Shown piece by piece: positions 7,340 to 8,765 of a stretch of DNA of 8,765 bases. The stretch lies in the NCBI GenBank assembly GCA_900553845.1, contig USEW01000076.1, positions 1 through 8,765 on the forward strand, given 5' to 3'. Source of the stretch: an uncultured bacterium (GTDB lineage: Bacteria > Cyanobacteriota > Vampirovibrionia > Gastranaerophilales > Gastranaerophilaceae). A program made the position numbers and the translations under genes. Under the pieces are notes generated by a model, which did no database searches, was not told the origin of the DNA, and saw only the letters and a program-made list of their open reading frames with translations. Each line of letters begins with the position of its first letter. Position 1 is the first letter of the stretch.

Positions 7340-7347
7340 CTCCTCCC
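7340..7347 (-). promoter_or_regulatory. Strong Shine-Dalgarno site for pilin A
   Basis: GGGAGGAG on the minus strand is 6 bases before the ATG at 7331-7333. It is the longest anti-16S match seen in the operon and supports high translation of this subunit relative to its neighbours. Confidence 0.75.
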
Positions 7348-7366
7348 AAAGTTAAATCTCCGTTAA

Positions 7367-8218
7367 TTAAATATTATTTTTATTACTTTTTACAATATTA
7401 AAACTTGTTTCTCTCTTAAGTATTTTTTCTTTATCCTGTTCGTCTTTATAAGTTAGGACAAATTTTAGGTTATAATTTTTACCATTATTTAAAACACAAT
7501 CTTTTAAATCGACTTTTTGTTCTTTTTCAATATATGAACCCATTCCACCAGGTACATTTGAGGAAATAACTTTAAACTTTTTTATTAGGTTATTATTATC
7601 ATCTGTAATATACCCATAACCTGTGTAACGAACTTTACTTGTACCGTTTGATGAAATTTTATAAGCACAATTTAAAATCCCGTTATTTTCATTGACATTT
7701 AAAGTTAAAAGTTGGGCTTTTTTTGTAAAATTACCTTTATCTACATAAATAGGAACGCCAACCCGTGTTTTTACAAGTATTTTTCCTCCAATATTTCCAT
7801 TTAGTTTGCTAAGTAAGACTTCTTTTGTATTTACATCCTCTAAAAAAAGCATTAATCGTGATTCGCCATTTTGAAGTTCTTTTATACCAGTAATGGTAAG
7901 ACGAACTTTTTGAGGCTGACCATTCTGGCAGGTAAATTCCATTGGATAAAACTTTATTTTACCCATTAACGAATCCTTTTGCCCCGTATCTTTTAACTCA
8001 ATAAAACGTCCTTTTTCATCATATTTAAAGAAAACAGGGTATAATTTAAAACGTATTGTTTCATTTATTCCACCTGATACGTTAAATGCTGTTGAAATAT
8101 AATCCTTTTTTGTTGTGTTTGCATTAAGCTCAATTGTTGATGGCGAAATTTTTATTGCTGCATTTGCTTCAACAAGTGAAAAAAATAACATTAAAATTAA
8201 TATACATAATTTTTTCAT
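7367..8218 (-). CDS. PapD-like periplasmic pilus chaperone
   Basis: This is a periplasmic protein of 283 residues that probably binds unfolded pilins and delivers them to the usher. Residues 1-20 are a signal peptide (MKKLCIL start, EANA end). The N-terminal domain opens with IKISPSTIEL (22-31), as in PapD-family chaperones. It continues with KIKFYPMEF (87-95) and QKVRLT (103-108), the typical P-x-x-F...Q-x-V-R pattern, then ESRLMLFLEDV (119-129), the usual E-x-x-Y/L strand. KTRVGVPIYV (150-159) matches the conserved G1-strand region before the second domain. Residues about 165-283 form a second beta-rich domain. C184 and C241 could pair there; C98 is extra. The longer frame begins at a TTG at 8245, but ATG 8218 puts the signal peptide first and has GGAAA (8228-8232) 9 bases upstream. 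It begins one base after the upstream gene's stop, so the two are probably translationally coupled. It is longer than the roughly 220-240 residues usual for the family. Confidence 0.82.
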   Translation of the reverse strand: MKKLCILILMLFFSLVEANAAIKISPSTIELNANTTKKDYISTAFNVSGGINETIRFKLYPVFFKYDEKGRFIELKDTGQKDSLMGKIKFYPMEFTCQNGQPQKVRLTITGIKELQNGESRLMLFLEDVNTKEVLLSKLNGNIGGKILVKTRVGVPIYVDKGNFTKKAQLLTLNVNENNGILNCAYKISSNGTSKVRYTGYGYITDDNNNLIKKFKVISSNVPGGMGSYIEKEQKVDLKDCVLNNGKNYNLKFVLTYKDEQDKEKILKRETSFNIVKSNKNNI

Positions 8219-8219
8219 A

Positions 8220-8765
8220 TTAATATGTTTCCAATCTATATTCAAATTCTTCTAATTTTGAGCCTGATTTTAAAAAGGTATCTTTTGGTCCTTTTATTAA
8301 ATAATCAAGATTTATAAATTGTTTATCCAATTTTTTAATTGAATCGTTAAAAGTTGCTTTTCCGCTTGCGACAAGGACTTCATCATTATTTAAGATTGTA
8401 AAATTCGTGCTTAAATTTGGATTTATTGAATTAGCAGCACTTATAATCTTTATATATGGTGTAATTTTTAAATTATCATTAATATCATTTGTATTGCGTT
8501 TAACATATAATTTCCAGTCTTTATTTGATGTAACATATATAGTTAATGGCATTTTTAAGTTTTGTTGTGTATTTTTTTGCAAAATCTTATCTTTGTCAAT
8601 AGGTAAATTAATAAGCGGATTTGAGAATTCTATTTTAGCTATTTCGTCAATTTCAAAATTATAATTATAAATATTTTGCGCAATAATGTTTTGGTTATTA
8701 TCAACTAATGTAAATTTTATATCACAGGTGTAAAAACCCGGCCTATCAATATCTTGTGTGTTAAT
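8220..8765 (-). CDS. Partial secreted/beta-rich protein, possible pilus tip subunit (N-terminus outside window)
   Basis: Only the last 181 residues and the stop are present; the frame remains open to the window edge. The first ATG-like start inside, a TTG at 8582, has no good reason to be used, because coding continues through it. The visible part starts with a beta segment containing RPGFYTCDIKFTLVD, which resembles the closing Gly-x-Tyr strand of pilin domains. It then has a second domain with the pattern MPLTIYVTSNKDWKLYVKR (about residues 72-90 of the fragment) and several predicted strands, ending EEFEYRLETY. This suggests at least two beta-sandwich domains in a row, as in two-domain tip adhesins. 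The gene ends one base before the chaperone start, so it belongs to the same operon. No family was recognised; the adhesin idea rests on position and domain layout. Confidence 0.65.
   Translation of the reverse strand: MNTQDIDRPGFYTCDIKFTLVDNNQNIIAQNIYNYNFEIDEIAKIEFSNPLINLPIDKDKILQKNTQQNLKMPLTIYVTSNKDWKLYVKRNTNDINDNLKITPYIKIISAANSINPNLSTNFTILNNDEVLVASGKATFNDSIKKLDKQFINLDYLIKGPKDTFLKSGSKLEEFEYRLETY

Noticed and set aside
8407..8664. Plus-strand open frame of 85 codons, hydrophobic
   Set aside because: It is antisense to the partial first gene of the operon, whose frame runs open to the window edge.
1..8765. CRISPR arrays, tRNA or rRNA genes, insertion sequences, phage genes
   Set aside because: No regularly spaced repeats, no tRNA-like cloverleaf or CCA end, no transposase or phage motif was seen in either strand.

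Overview
The window is AT-rich (roughly 30% GC by eye). It fits a non-photosynthetic relative of the cyanobacteria, such as the gut Vampirovibrionia/Gastranaerophilales. The main clue is ribosomal protein S20, whose N-terminal stretch reads IAERNRLRN as in cyanobacterial S20 proteins and not like the Proteobacterial or Firmicutes versions. An outer-membrane usher and a periplasmic chaperone show that the cell has two membranes. The placement is inferred from the protein text, not from a tree.

Plus strand, 1-2384. A soluble GAF / degenerate-GGDEF / HD-GYP protein (29-1915) is followed by a 140-bp gap with what look like two copies of one promoter, then rpsT (2056-2325). A hairpin with T-runs on both sides (2351-2384) lies between rpsT and the convergent gene block.

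Minus strand, 8765 down to 2383. This is one tightly packed gene block, read right to left. It starts with the C-terminal part of a beta-rich protein that runs off the window edge (8220-8765), possibly a tip subunit or adhesin. Next come a PapD-like chaperone (7367-8218), three related secreted proteins of 207, 211 and 209 residues (6710-7333, 6037-6672, 5376-6005), and a 997-residue usher-like outer-membrane protein (2383-5376). Gaps are 1-37 bases and the last junction is a TAATG overlap. The simplest reading is a divergent chaperone-usher pilus operon. The chaperone would hold the subunits in the periplasm, the three paralogues would be pilins, and the usher would export and polymerise them. 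The usher carries an extra C-terminal pair of Ig-like (SdrD-B/carboxypeptidase-regulatory-like) domains.

Two gene starts are moved from the longest-frame choice. The chaperone starts at 8218 (ATG), and the third pilin starts at 6005 (TTG behind GGAGG). With these starts, both have a signal peptide at the very N-terminus, and the three pilins have nearly equal length. The operon's own promoter must lie beyond position 8765. A regulatory link between the HD-GYP protein and the pilus genes is possible, but only position suggests it.
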